Source of the DNA: Xestospongia muta
Taxonomy: Eukaryota; Porifera; Demospongiae; Haplosclerida; Petrosiidae
Length of the DNA stretch: 64,000 bases
Reading direction: 5' to 3'
Assembly (NCBI GenBank): GCA_963693285.1
Contig: OY848920.1
Span: 5,531,135 to 5,595,134 of the forward strand
Shown: positions 24,472 to 36,930 of the stretch, in pieces
How the letters are laid out: each line of letters starts with the position of its first letter
Position numbering within the stretch: position 1 is the first letter of the stretch
The notes under the pieces: generated by a model
Databases searched by the model: none
The model's input: the letters and a program-made list of their open reading frames with translations, nothing else
What the model was told of the DNA's origin: nothing
Made by a program: the position numbers and the translations under genes

Positions 24472-27400
24472 CTGACACTTTATTTAAAATGTATGAGCTA
24501 TGAATCCGCTGATATGTGTCTGTATCTGTCTGTGCACATATGTATGCATACATACACATACACATTAATAATATCTTGCTGGTACTTTATTCAAAATTTA
24601 TGAATCCTATTAGAGTGTGTTGAGGTATATGTTTGCCCTTATGCACACGTATTTCTGTTCTATTATATCCTTTGTTTTTCATGATATAGGATCTATAAAA
24701 TGCACTTATGGATGTAGTGGAGACAAAATTCTTTTTTGGCAAGAAGCTGAGGTTTTAATCTATAGAGAACTGCAATCAAATATTTGTTGCTTTGTTGTGG
24801 AGTATGCTCACAGTGGTTTTCACCTTATTCATGATTTCATAAAATGGGCAGGTGGGGAATGGCGGCAGTTATCCCAGCAGTTTACAGCCATAAATAACTG
24901 TTGTAATGTAGTGAGAATTTATCGAAGTGATATTCCTGCAAAGGTGATACTTTATGCTCCATGGCCAGAGGAAACTAAAATAGAATGCTATGTTTCCTGC
25001 AAAGATGACAAGATTCTTCAAGATGTAGCAGTATCTATCACTCATGGTATCGATACCATCTTAGCCCAGAAGCAATGCTGTATCAAGTATTATTGTGAGC
25101 AAGAAGCATGTCAGCAGTTTGGTAGACACTTGGCTAGTCCACTTCCTTCATGCTCTGATCACTTCATTTGTGGGGCAACACAGGAATCATTTTATTGTGA
25201 ATCTTCTAAACATCGTATTTTAGCCAAAATTGGACACAGAGGTATACATTTGATTACATTGTTATAGTTTTACTATTACTGTATACTGGGAAAATTTTTT
25301 AGGAGGAATACTTTTTCTAATTTGTAAACGAAAGCCATTCACAAAAATAAATTTTGCCAATTCTTGGGTAATATATAGGTGTGGTATGTGTATAGTAATA
25401 TCCCAGTACACAGTATATCAGGCCTAATATTATTAACCTACCAAATTACGTTCCAAAAGAATATGATATTAACATCATATATACTGAATGAATGCTTATC
25501 TACAGCTTAATCATAATTCTTTAATTCTTTTATTTAGCTAGTGCACTATAACTTAAAACAAAAAGCTATGCTAAAATAAGAAATTACTTGGTAACTCTAC
25601 ATTCAATCATTGGTGCCAGGTGTGGTAACAAGAATACATAACTGGTTGATAAACAAAAAATATATAGTATTGTCACTTACCAACTCTGTGCTATATTATA
25701 TACACATGCTTTATTGCCCTTTGACCAATTGTCATTAATTATTAATTTTTGCATGTTGGTATCAGCAGGAACGAAACAATCAGATTCATTTCTTTCCTTG
25801 ACTTCGCCTTATAAAATTCAGTACAATTTTTATTCCCATTCTCACAATAATTGATTGAGTAGTATTTATAGATTGACACTTCTGTATATTTATAATATTA
25901 CTTACATGTTATTAATGAAATAATTTATTTTCTAATCATAGTTTTGACTTTTAAAAGAAGCACTCAAATTATAAGGAGATCCATCAGCCAAGTAGACCCA
26001 GGTAAGTATACCTAGGCAACTGTGTAATTCAAAAATGGTTGGTACTGTAATGTAGACAGTTTGATTATAGATCTAAGTTAAGGTTAACTCATATCAGTGG
26101 TAAATTTGTGACATTTGAACATATTGATTTTAGGAAGAGTTAACTGGCAATGACATTGAGGTCTTTAACTAACTTTAGAAAGAGAAGTAGAATAACAAAA
26201 GTAGCTATTTAAGGGAATGTGCTTGTTTATTTACACTGGGTGTTTGATGGAAATTAGTGTCCTCACTTATGTAAAATATAATAATTGTTGTTTTATCACA
26301 ATTGTAGACACTTATGAGGAAAATTTTCTTATGCATGAACATAGCAGAATTACAGTTGACTCTTGTGAACAACAGGAAGGTATGAAGCTATATTATATAT
26401 ATTTGCATGCCATAACTTTGGACTACATAAGAAAACACTAAATGTACCTATTACACCCTGTTAATAAATCATATACTATTTTATTGTAAAACGATGCTTA
26501 AGTTCTGATAGAATTTTAACTTGAAGTAAGCTAAGTAGGTATCACTGTAAAACGTTTAAACAAGATTATGATTGAAAAACTATCATATATTTGTTTTGAA
26601 AGATACTAGCTTCACAGTGAAACATTGATTAAAGATTGAATAATTAATTTCCATGTAGTCTGTGAAAGACTATAACCCTAACTATAGAATACTAGAGCAA
26701 AGAAGCAAGCTAGCAAGAAGCTTCAAACATTGTCAGTCACACCCATCATCATAGTGACCATACTGCTTGTGGTTAAGGTTAATAACATTCATGGTACTAT
26801 ATGCATCAGCAGTTAAAGGATGCAGTTTAATTTCATTTGTTTCTTTCAAAAGTCAATGCAACAATACCTATATTAAAATGATGAAAATAAACATATCCAG
26901 TTACATACATAACATGTGGTCAAAAACATTTTAACAAAACATTGATTTCAGTTACTGCTTGAGTTTCTTGTTAAATGATAACTAAAACCTACCAAAAAAT
27001 TATCTTCACTCTCTTGTGTTTTCCATTTTCATTTCACTAATGAAGTATATACCTTCTCTCTAATCATAAAAACCTTTTAAAAGTATGATAGTAACAGATA
27101 ATAGTAGCATAGGTTTTATAGTTGATTTACCAATGCATTACATACGTTAACTAGATATCTGGTAAAAATGTTTAGCAAAATTAAATTAAAACTACTTCAT
27201 ATAGGTCTCCCCGCACTTCCTCCAGTAATACCACCTATTGAGGTCGAACTCACAACTACAGATTTGATGGAAATGGTTGCACCATATGCTCTTAGCAAAT
27301 GGAAAATGGTTGGATCTTCTCTTCAGCTTTGCCAACAACTTGAAGGTATAGACGTCCAGTACAGAGGTGATTGTTATGAATGCTATCAAGCTTTATTTAA

Positions 27401-27530
27401 ACTGTGGGAAGATATTGGGCAGCCACCTTTTAAATGGAACACAATTCTTGACATTTTAAGTAAACCCCATATATGCAAATATAGTTTGGTTGAACACATA
27501 GTTAAGAAGCTTACAAGGAATAAATATTAG
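16476..27530 (+). CDS. Coiled-coil protein with C-terminal Death domain, 18 exons
   Basis: Exons: 16476-16683, 18163-18240, 18392-18493, 18807-18839, 19316-19429, 19797-19907, 20826-20909, 21135-21185, 21224-21322, 21510-21584, 22174-22245, 22407-22535, 23213-23341, 23545-23601, 24690-25241, 25942-26001, 26308-26379, 27205-27530. Every junction is phase 1 and the total is 783 codons plus a stop. Residues 1-69 are a Cys-containing head. Residues about 120-445 are charged heptad-like coiled coil (TQELEQEKQEFQNERHRLEI, for example). Exon 15 (about 448-631) is an unrecognised globular domain with many Cys (YAHSGFHLIHDFIKWAGG). The last exon holds a Death domain at about residues 690-775 (SKWKMVGSSLQL, ALFKLWEDIG, FKWNTILDIL). 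The likely role is a multimerising adaptor in death or immune signalling, inferred from domains only. An earlier in-frame ATG at 16401 is possible. Exon 9, after a 38-bp intron, is the least certain. Confidence 0.75.
17730..18075. repeat. Dispersed intronic repeat, copy 1
   Basis: This stretch of intron 1 resembles 26560-26960 in the same order: TTGTTTTGAAAGA, GAATACT.TAGA, CAGTCACA.TCA, ATTAAAGGATG.GGTTTAA or its equivalent, and an ACA.CATGGTC. ending. The copies are strongly diverged. It may be an old non-autonomous transposon family or an ancient segmental duplication within the gene. Confidence 0.45.
20634..20779. mobile_element. Small inverted-repeat (MITE-like) element in intron 6
   Basis: The left end reads AAATGTAGGGAT and, after a gap, TACAAACATCT. 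The right end, reverse-complemented, reads AAATGTAGGGAT and TACAAACATCT in the same order. The imperfect arms are about 35 bases and the element is about 145 bases. No convincing target duplication was seen. Confidence 0.5.
22297..22367. repeat. (GT)n microsatellite
   Basis: An uninterrupted GT dinucleotide tract of about 70 bases in intron 11 of the coiled-coil/Death-domain gene, about 40 bases before the exon starting at 22407. Confidence 0.97.
24320..24600. repeat. (GT)n microsatellite inside a short local duplication
   Basis: Imperfect then perfect GT repeats at about 24364-24468. The phrase TTTAAAATGTATGAGCTATG occurs on both sides (about 24330 and 24483), with a third weaker copy near 24585, so the microsatellite lies within a tandem duplication. 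Confidence 0.85.
26560..26965. repeat. Dispersed intronic repeat, copy 2
   Basis: The intron 17 counterpart of the 17.7-18.1 kb segment. Parts (GAAGCTTCAAACATTGTCAG, TCACACCCA) also resemble 63080-63260. Identity is low and confirmation needs alignment. Confidence 0.4.
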
Positions 27531-28938
27531 TTTTTTGTTATATTATTAATTTTCTAATATTAATTTTTAGAATTTCTCTAAGTTAAAAGACAATAGTGGC
27601 CAAGTCATACCTGGAATATCCATTTTAATGAGTAGATTCTTGGTGTAAATTTTATCATAAATGTATCTTCAATGCTGCTTGAAAGTATAGAAATTGAAGA
27701 ATGCATTGATAAACTAGTATTTTAATTGTAATTAAGTTGTGTTCACTACTTTCCTGCTCACTCATACAGTATATTGGACATAGTCATCGTTAAGTGTTTA
27801 GAGAGTAAGGGTTCAGTGTAATAATACACAACAAAGTATGGACAAATAGCAACTGCCTTTTGTGTACTATTGTTTTTGTATTCACTTTGTTTCCAACATA
27901 ACAACATTTACAGCATTTAATTAATTCATATTCCAAACGAAACACTTAGACCAGTATGCAGTTATATAGTTGTGAAAACCACTCAGTAATTTTACTGCTC
28001 TGACTATGTACATGTAAGTGTAAATGAGTGTCCATTCTATTAGATATTTAACATACAAGGCAATTTTAATTGTCTATAAGCTAGATTAAACACGATAGAA
28101 GAGTCATATCAAAAAAATCATCAAATACTTATAGTGTGTTTGTAATGATAACAATAATAAGACAAGGCAAAAACCATATATACCTGTATATGACACACAC
28201 ATATAAACAATATTCATAGTTGAAGCAGTAGAATTGCTATTATCACAACTAGCTAATATACTTGTCTAAATATAAATGTCTTTGCTACATATAGCAAGTT
28301 TATATGGTTCATTGGATGCTTCTCTCTTTGCCTACTCTCACTTAGCTTACAAGTATCACTTAGCCTATAATCTTGTAGGGTTTAGGGTTTAGTTGTGTAG
28401 GTAATATGACATAAATCAAAAAGAGATGTATATAGGCATAGTGAGAAAAAATTGTTTCATTTGTAAGGTCAATTAACTAAATTATGTACACAACTTACAA
28501 ATAACATGCAATACCACATACTATTTTTCATCCATGAACTAGACTAGTTTCTGCTTGGTTTGTCCTGTCACTATGCATGTGTCAACAAGTGGTGTTAAAC
28601 AAATCTGCACACTATTCACAATAACTTACTTTTGCTGAAGAGTCACCAATCAGTAATTTTAATGTTATAGAATACCTCATATTGCCCTAAACATATCTAT
28701 GATGTTACATGTTACATGTAATAACAGCCACTACAATATCTTACACATTTAATTGACTAATAAAGAAATCAAACATCAAAAACTTTATCTATCAAACTGT
28801 ACACAAGCAAAATAAATTAGTAGCATTAAAAAGCAAAATTAACATACATTTAATGCAAATATTGTAAGAAGGGTTGAACATCAAGACAATGATGCAAAAA
28901 ATTAACTTTTACAAGATAAAAATGTCTTTTTCAAACAC
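27531..28938. other. Convergent intergenic region
   Basis: Lies between the stops of the plus-strand coiled-coil/Death-domain gene and the minus-strand STK40 gene, so it holds both 3' UTRs. No other gene was seen. The sequence at about 28377-28392 contains two TTTAGGG units, too short to be meaningful. Confidence 0.6.
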
Positions 28939-31900
28939 TTAAGAAGTTTCAGCACTATGAGGACGACCATTTACACTGTTTCTTCTAACAGCTTGTAAAC
29001 TTTGTAATATCTCTCTCTCATTATCCCTTGGCTCATGTGATCTTCGTCTAACTCGAGGACCATCAGTAAGACCCAAAGTATACGAGTGAGAATTACGTCG
29101 ATGACGTGCAAGTTCTCCATGACGTGTTACTTCACCATGGTGACCACCACCTAGCATAGAGCCAAGGCTCCGTCTACCATGCACAGTAGACGAGGAAGGT
29201 CCAGTAAGAAGTCGTCTTATCCATATACTATTGTTTGGGTCTCCTTCTGAAAAGCTATGTCTGTGTATTGCACTGGATGGATGTAAATGTGGGTGTGACA
29301 TATCTGTTGGTGTCCATGTTGTGGAATGAGGTTCTTGTATAGTGTCAGTTAGTAGGTTGGTAGAATGTGGCAATATGTGATGAGTATAAATAGAGGCAGG
29401 TAAGCTTTGAGTTGTAGAGTAGCTGTTAGATGCTTGAAAGGTGAGAGGGAGTAAGGAAGGATTATTAGGTGAAGAGGATAGAAATGGATTGCCACTTCCT
29501 GAGTTTAGGAATTGTGAACGAGGAGAATCTGGAAACACAAATTGTGGCAACATAGTTGGTGACATGGGACTATGAACAATACCACCTGGAGATGTTGCCT
29601 GTATCCATCTATTGGTATTGTGTGCATTGTTAAGGTCCATAAAAGGATGGAGATGAAGTCGTGGTGCAGTGAGTTCTATAACATTAACACTAGAGGTAGA
29701 TGTACCATGTTGACCTATGATACATTGGTCAGGAACAATACATTCAGTTGGTTGAGAAGAGTCTATTTCTGGAACAATTTGAACAGGCTCACGAACAAGA
29801 GTAAAGGTCCTGTGGAATATAAACATGAGAACCATGTATTTTGTGTCTGTGTGCTATCCTGGCAATCATTTATATGAATAATTTGATATTACTTAAAACC
29901 TAATTATGACAATGGTCTTAGTTCCTTTCATTGTTCATGCTATCTATCAAACAGAGGTAGGCAACTTACAGTCTTGATATTATGCTTTGAACAGCATCAC
30001 TTGCAGCTATAGCAGTTAGTCTCTTTCGAGGATCTAACTCAATGAGCTGTCTTAAAAGAAGTGTGGTTTCCATAGAAACTGGATGATCCCTAAACAAAGA
30101 CAAAATCAATGTTAGTTATTTTGTACAGATAATAACCAAAACCACTAACACTGTACATTTTATCCTATGTGTAAAAATAGTTTATTAACAAATATATTGT
30201 AATAGAGGCTCTCTACAGTTAAGTCTCGTGAGAGTGTAATTGAATTGATTAAACTATGAAAAGCCTTAAATGGTTGAGACTTAATTCATGCATTGCCATC
30301 TTTATCTATCTATTATATTGTCAGTCATATAACAATAACAAGTTTTCTTATTATAAGAGTAATGTACTACAGCAAACATACCTCGGTAGACTAAATTTAC
30401 CAGTCTTTATTTTCTTAAACAGTTCTTGTGGAATACTGTCATAGAAAGGGAACTGGCCATATATCATAGTATAGAGAAGTATACCAAGAGACCACATATC
30501 ACTAGGTTTGCCTGGATATGGTTCACCTAAACAATATGATCATAACAGTTCTCCTACTCAACATTACTTTGTCCAAGTCAACCAACATTCAGTGACAAAC
30601 AAAAGTAACAATGTTGAGGTACAATGTATGAAACATCAAACAAACATTACCATATATTATGTGGTCATTTGGTAAAGACTGTTTACCAAATTTGATAGCC
30701 ATGTACCTCAAAATTGGTTGTTGTAGACACAAAGTTTGCTAAAGCAGTCTGCACCAAATGACAGGGTAAATGCATCAAAATTTTTAAACAAAATAGGGTG
30801 GTTTACAAAATTGGTTTACATTTCTCCTATCTAACTGTGCAGTGTTCTAATTTAAGGCATACATTGTGATGACTTACCACTTAGTACATCTGGGCTAACA
30901 TATGCTAGACTACCTCTCTGATCAGAAAGTAGATCGTCTTCACGAACTAAATGTTTCCCAAGAGCGAAATTTATTAAAGTGATCTCGTTAGTTCTATAAA
31001 CATTATATGAATAAAACCATAATACATGAATCTTATTACAATGAAAGACGGATGAATACTTGCAGTACATTTAAAGCATAATGTGGATGCCCCAGGAAAA
31101 GTCAAAAATGATATAATCTGACCAACAGCTGTACATGTGAGTATGTACCAACCATTTATACCAAAGGCAACAATGATAAGTTATCATGACACATCTTTAT
31201 AGCAAATATGACTGATGAGGTCTAAATAAGCTTCACAAAAATTTGGCCTTAATAAAAGGAAAATTAAAGTGTTACTTTCTATGTTGAACAGGCTATGATG
31301 AATGAGAGATTAGTGACAACTTATACTATAAAGCTTCTTCAGTGTTAATAAGACACAAGTTCTCTACTACTGGGAGCTACAAGTATATGAACTTGACATG
31401 GTAAATTTATAAGGTAGTGCGGTAAACATAAGCCTAACTATAACCACTACGTAGCCTTGGGTGCATGCACAAAACGATGTCTTGAAACTTGACCAGACCA
31501 TGAGGCCACACAGCATACAATCTCAGTCTTTGATGTTAGAAGACATAAAATATTTGGGCTATTTGTGGATAATTAGTTGATTATCAAACGGAACAAGAGA
31601 ATATACATATCTGAGTCTAAACACACATTCATGTAAAATGTTTTAAACATCCATAAAATAGTTTGATGTACATTCTGACAAGCTATGTGCATTTATAGAC
31701 AAAGTAGTACTGTTTATATTGCTACTGTACAAAGAGAACAGGTGACAAACTAAACTACTCACATAGTATACATTTAAAAATCCATTTTCTTTCTTACCTT
31801 CTATTTAATACAACATTGCCTAATTTGAGATCTCTGTGTACAATGTTTTTCTATTAGGAAAAAAGTAAAAAGAGTTCACATGTAATTAGTTATTCTAAAA

Positions 31901-34900
31901 TCAAAAATACTTTTAATATTATTCAATTTCAAGCTCAATATTGCATAGCAAAAATAGTCTTAAAATCCACACATCTACATAAAATAAGTATAGCTATGTA
32001 TACTAGTATTATGCACACAACATATAAGGAATATTTATAATAAATGAAAGCAACATAGTCTTCACTTTGAAGTTATGCATAATTACATAACAAGAATACA
32101 TTTATAGTGTGAATTACTATCTATACACACTCGTGTAATTAAACGTGCATGTTGTACTAGTTAGTACAATATAAGAATTCTGATTATTATTGTAGCAACA
32201 TCAGAGAAACCAGAAGATGATATCATCACTCATGTTATCAATTAGCACTTAACAAATTAATCACAGTCTGTACAACACTTGTACAATGTGAGTTGAGAGT
32301 GGGCTGGTTAATATTTTGCTTTCAATGTATTGTAGTTTTCATTCAATTCATTGTGTCTATTCTACAATATCATTGTTATGTTGCATAATGTGGTTGAGGA
32401 ATAACATAGCAATTTGTCTGTCATACATTGTGGGATTGTCATGGTAATATATAATATACCTTGTGGATTTCCTTGACAGTGTTCCCTAACAAATAGAATA
32501 TTTGAAGTGCTTCACGTTCTTGTAGTCTTTTCTCTTTTATTACATGTTGTTGCAGATTTATATAGTCCTAGAGAATTGGTGCAACATAGTAAACAACAAT
32601 GACATACACGTAGCTATACACACACACACACACACATATATATTACATGTGCAAAGTACATGTAACTCAATAAACATTGTATATCAGTCACAATTACACA
32701 TAAAAGGAATAAACAGTAATATATCAATATATTACATATACTATGTATGCATATATCAACTAATAGAATAAGGACATTATTACTATCAAAATCAATTCAG
32801 AAGTCTGAAGTCTAACAAAACAAGACAATTCAAAAGTTAATCAAACAGGTTTAGTAAGCACTTTGATAAAGACAATCAATGTACTTAGCTAGAGTGTCCT
32901 ATGGAGAAAACAATAGAGTACATATATAGTATACACATTGTATTAGACTGTTGTGATAAAACTGGTTCAGTTATCAAAAAATAACTGATAATACATAGTA
33001 TAAGTAAACTAAGATCACCCCTTTAGATAAGTCTATACCATATAAACATCCCACAGCAATAAAATGATTGCATATTCATACAATAAAATCCAGGAATCAG
33101 TGGGAATGAGAAGTTCAATAGAAGTAAAAATGCACTGTTGTTATAACTTAAAACATAAGTATAAGGAAATCCCCATTCTACAATTTCCTAAATGACATAA
33201 TACACTAAACATGTCATATCATACTCCAAAATATATAATATATAGAGTCTGTTCCTCATCAGCAAATATTCAACATAAGTGACATCCTTTTAGGCAAACC
33301 ACAGACTTTGTAGGAAACTGACATGAAAGATAATGTACATAAGCTTAAGAATGACCTTTATTGTGACACTTAAGAAAGTCTGTAATGTTAACAGTCTTTA
33401 ACAGGCAGTTACATTAAGTGGATTACTTCCCTTGTTATACATACCTTATACTGTCCACTGGAGTCATAGTCATGCTGATGTAGACAATCCAGTACCAATA
33501 TAATGTTATTGTTCTCTCTAAATAAGCCATGATGATGTACCACACCAGGTTGGTCTTGAAGTAGTGATAATATTGAATGTTCATTGTGTACCAGCAATTT
33601 TCCTTGATAATCTTCTGTTTGGTTACCTATATACAAGTAAAGAATACAGTACTATAGTAATCATATAGTACTATATTAGCAGGGATCATTGGTGATGATT
33701 TAAATAGGCAATTTGGCAAACTTGCCAACTTTGCCACCACTCCTACAATTGTTACATTCTTAAACTAATACTCTGTAAAATAATTATTAACTTCCAGATA
33801 CACTTTATATGCTAAAAGCCTTCATCAAACTTCCTAATTCCTGCTATATATGTAACACAATCAGTGTAACCATATTCCACATTGTTGACTAAACTGTGAA
33901 ATGCTATACAAGCATATTCTAGTGTAAATCAACAATAACCACCTCCCTCTATTCACAGTAAATGTCTATACAGCACATTCAAAATAGGTGTTACCATCAT
34001 ACCCAATGTCTTGTTGCTACAAAAAATTATAAACATAAAATAAAGAATGTTGCATATAATACCAGCAGTCTAAGAGAATGCACACAAACCTTTAATTAGC
34101 TCTACTATAAGGAGAATATCATAATGAGCTTAACATATTATTACTAGATCACATGCAATCTGAGAAACCACAAGTCATAACAGCTGGTATGATATAAAGT
34201 ATAAACTTTCATCAGAGATGATAAATGCTTGTCTAAAACTACATTACTTTCAAGCTTTAAACACCGAACCACATCAAACGAGCCTTAAAGTCACTACACG
34301 TCATCTATACTATCATAGCTCATATCTGTTGATACACTTCTATGTATGATACAGACATGATGGCATTAGAAATATATAACATTTCAGTACATACACATAC
34401 ATGTACATGTAATGTAATGTCTCACATGGCATTCACATGTATCTACAATAACAACACATGCTTTTTGTGTACGTCTAACTTGCCTATAAGAATGCACTTT
34501 TAACATTAAGTGGATAACTACTGTAAAAATATATACTGTGAATATATCTTACATGACATCTGTTATTACTTTTATAATCTGTTGACCAAATAGTTTATGC
34601 TTTGAAAGAAGCCAAATAGTCTTCATTTATCACCAAGTACAGTAAACCAGCATATATATTGCATGTCTTCTCTAATCATTAACACAATATTTTCACCAAA
34701 GAATAATACAGCAATTAAATTGTGAGATATACAAATAATAATTACTTAACAACTACAAAAATGCTACTTCATACTCAAACAAATGTTATTAACCACTAGA
34801 CCAAAAAGGAAGGAAATACAAACCAAAGGCAAATTTCAAAACATAACAATACATGTACACAGTGTGAACTTGACTGAAAGATACATGTACATTAGCAGTA

Positions 34901-35393
34901 ACTTAGTTATACAAAACAGTCAACATTTGCGGCCACACAGCAGCTGTAACTATTACTGTCATAAGAATTTTACCACCATTTGTGGTAATGTTAATAATAA
35001 TATATTTATAAGGCAAATGATTTAATGAAGCCTTTTAGAAGCTATGTTATCATAAATGATACAAGATAATCTGGTATAATTACACAAATAGAAATAGTGA
35101 TTTAATTCTTTTTTATAGAATACTCACTAACCTCCTGGAGTTAGAGATAAAATCTTCATGGTTACAAACTGTTCACTGTCCACTCGTTTTGCAATATATT
35201 CTTTGATATTTTTCATTGGGCTAGGGCTTACAGATGGTAGTACCGGTCCCATATAATACTCTCCTTGTTGTAAACCATTAGTAAGACTAATTATTGTCCC
35301 AAAGGAGCTTGATATGATAGGTGGAGGAGTACTTGGAGTAGCCATTATTTCGACATTACTCTTAACCAACTGGTTTGTCCAATATACAGACAT
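28939..35393 (-). CDS. STK40: STK40 (SHIK), Tribbles-like pseudokinase
   Basis: Coding exons 5'-3': 35393-35132, 33626-33445, 32567-32460, 31850-31798, 30993-30878, 30526-30382, 30089-29970, 29809-28939. These give 618 codons plus a stop with all phases matching. The protein follows vertebrate STK40 closely: GVVHHHGLF, NLQQHVIKEKRL, KNIVHRDLKLGNVVLN, GKHLVREDDLLSDQRG, PSDMWSLGILLYTMIYGQFP, FYDSIPQELFKKIK, then VQIVPEID after the kinase fold. Known STK40 proteins act as scaffolds linking the COP1 E3 ligase to substrates and dampen NF-kB and p53 signalling. The Mg-binding DFG is replaced by NFA (LINFALGKH), as in the family, so catalysis is doubtful. The tail (about residues 330-618, Ser/Thr/Pro/His-rich, ending with RVRRRSHEPRD and NSVNGRPHSAETS) is much longer than the vertebrate one. 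The start may instead be the internal MATPSTPPP. Confidence 0.93.
32618..32640. repeat. Short (CA)n tract
   Basis: A brief CA dinucleotide run grading into TA within an STK40 intron. Confidence 0.8.
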
Positions 35394-35412
35394 AAAGCTG
35401 TTTGAAATATAT

Positions 35413-36798
35413 CTAGAAAAAGAGAGATGATCTGAACTACTAACATTTCAGATAAATGTAACTAAACTTTCAACCACACATTCAGAATTAGCTTGCTTAG
35501 AGTGCACAAAACCATATATGTACTAGTATTTACAGTGATTACTTCACATAGGGCAAAAGTTATGTGTATATAAGAGACAGTATAGCGAAAACGGTTATAT
35601 CATACTAATATACACTGTACATGTAGCCTCCTCCACATGAAAACATGTACCATACAGTGTCAGTACATAGAGTGAACAATATGTTACAGCAATGATGCGT
35701 TAAAAAGGTAGAAGTATGTTTTATTACAGACTGAACTGAAACACTCTAAATGAATTACAGTATGACTTAGCTACACAGTAACCACACTGTTGGCAAACAC
35801 AAACTGTATGACATGTGTGCCAAAGATATCTGAAAACATGATAACATTAACAAGAAATATTTAAACAACTCATGAGATATCTTTCAACACAGCCATGAAT
35901 TATGGACAGCTCTTGTTAAGAAAATTACATGTGAAACTAAGTCCTTTGCTTAAAAAAATTACAAGTAGATCAAAAATCGTCCAGTTTAAAGATTTTCCAC
36001 TGAATGTATCATTAGCACTCAGATGTATGTGTGTACATGTAATTTAACACCATTTAGAATCACAATTACACGTGATAAGAGAAAAAAGAGATAGGAAACT
36101 GTAACTGTACATGTAAATGTTGTTGATATATTATTTATGCTCCAGATGAAAATACGTAGTTTCAATTAAATTATTGCTGACCATTTCAGGCAAAATCATC
36201 TTTCAGTGTTTGCCTACTTGTCATTACAGGCAATTATAGCTTCCACTATTGCATTCATGTTCCATTACATCACTAAAACAATGTGCAATAGTTACTATGA
36301 AAAATGTACAATACGTCAATATATTTTATCTACGTAAACATATGCACTCTAATAACACACCTACTCTAGTGTAGTAGTATTCTCTCAGATAATCAAAATA
36401 ATTAATTTTAGTTATAATTACAAGCGCCTGTCCTAAAACTCGATGAAATAGAATTTGGTCTATTAATTGTGTTTCCTTGACAATACTGCAGTCTCTATTC
36501 TCAATATGATGTGCCTATAAAGTACATAGACATCACTAAGGTTGAGTCCTGCATTTTAGTGGACTAAAAAAGACTTGAGTGAAAAATACGAAATTCAAAC
36601 TTAACCCAAGATAATGTTACCTCAGTCCTTGAACAACAGTCCTTCAGTACTACTACACCTCGGTTATTGCGATTCAACTACTGTATAATTATTGTAGCTA
36701 AGCTAAAATACTGTTTTTCTCTAACAACTACGACCAGGTGTACTAAAGACACAGTCGCATTATTTCATGCTAGAGGAATGTTGTATAAGAATCCATAC
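35413..36798 (-). other. STK40: First intron of STK40 (5' UTR intron)
   Basis: An acceptor TTTTCTAG precedes 35412, and a donor follows a likely non-coding exon ending at 36799. The intron is AT-rich with several TACATGTA-type octamers. I see no other gene in it. Confidence 0.55.
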
Positions 36799-36930
36799 CT
36801 GAAAACAAAGACAATAGCGATCTTGTCTAGACGCGAGACATATGTTCCAGCACCACGGCACCTAGCAGATCGAGCAGCACAGGGACGGACGAGGAGCTAG
36901 CGTCTGATACAAGTGACTGAAAGTGAACAG
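36799..36930 (-). promoter_or_regulatory. STK40: Probable STK40 5' UTR exon and promoter
   Basis: This stretch is more GC- and CpG-rich than its surroundings and ends in a good donor (TTTTCAG/GTATGG on the minus strand) facing the STK40 acceptor at 35412. It contains a five-codon upstream frame, ATG to TAG, at 36841-36827. That could dampen translation if the transcript starts upstream of it. The transcription start is not visible directly. Confidence 0.5.

Noticed and set aside
28377..28392. Telomere-like TTTAGGG units
   Set aside because: Only two units, far too short for an interstitial telomere claim.
29572..29877. 101-residue plus-strand frame opposite the STK40 tail
   Set aside because: Antisense shadow; the minus frame continues a phase-consistent STK40 chain.
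32870..32892. Exon-like GACACTCTAGCTAA with flanking AG and GT on the minus strand in an STK40 intron
   Set aside because: The flanking exons already join in phase and match the family without it.
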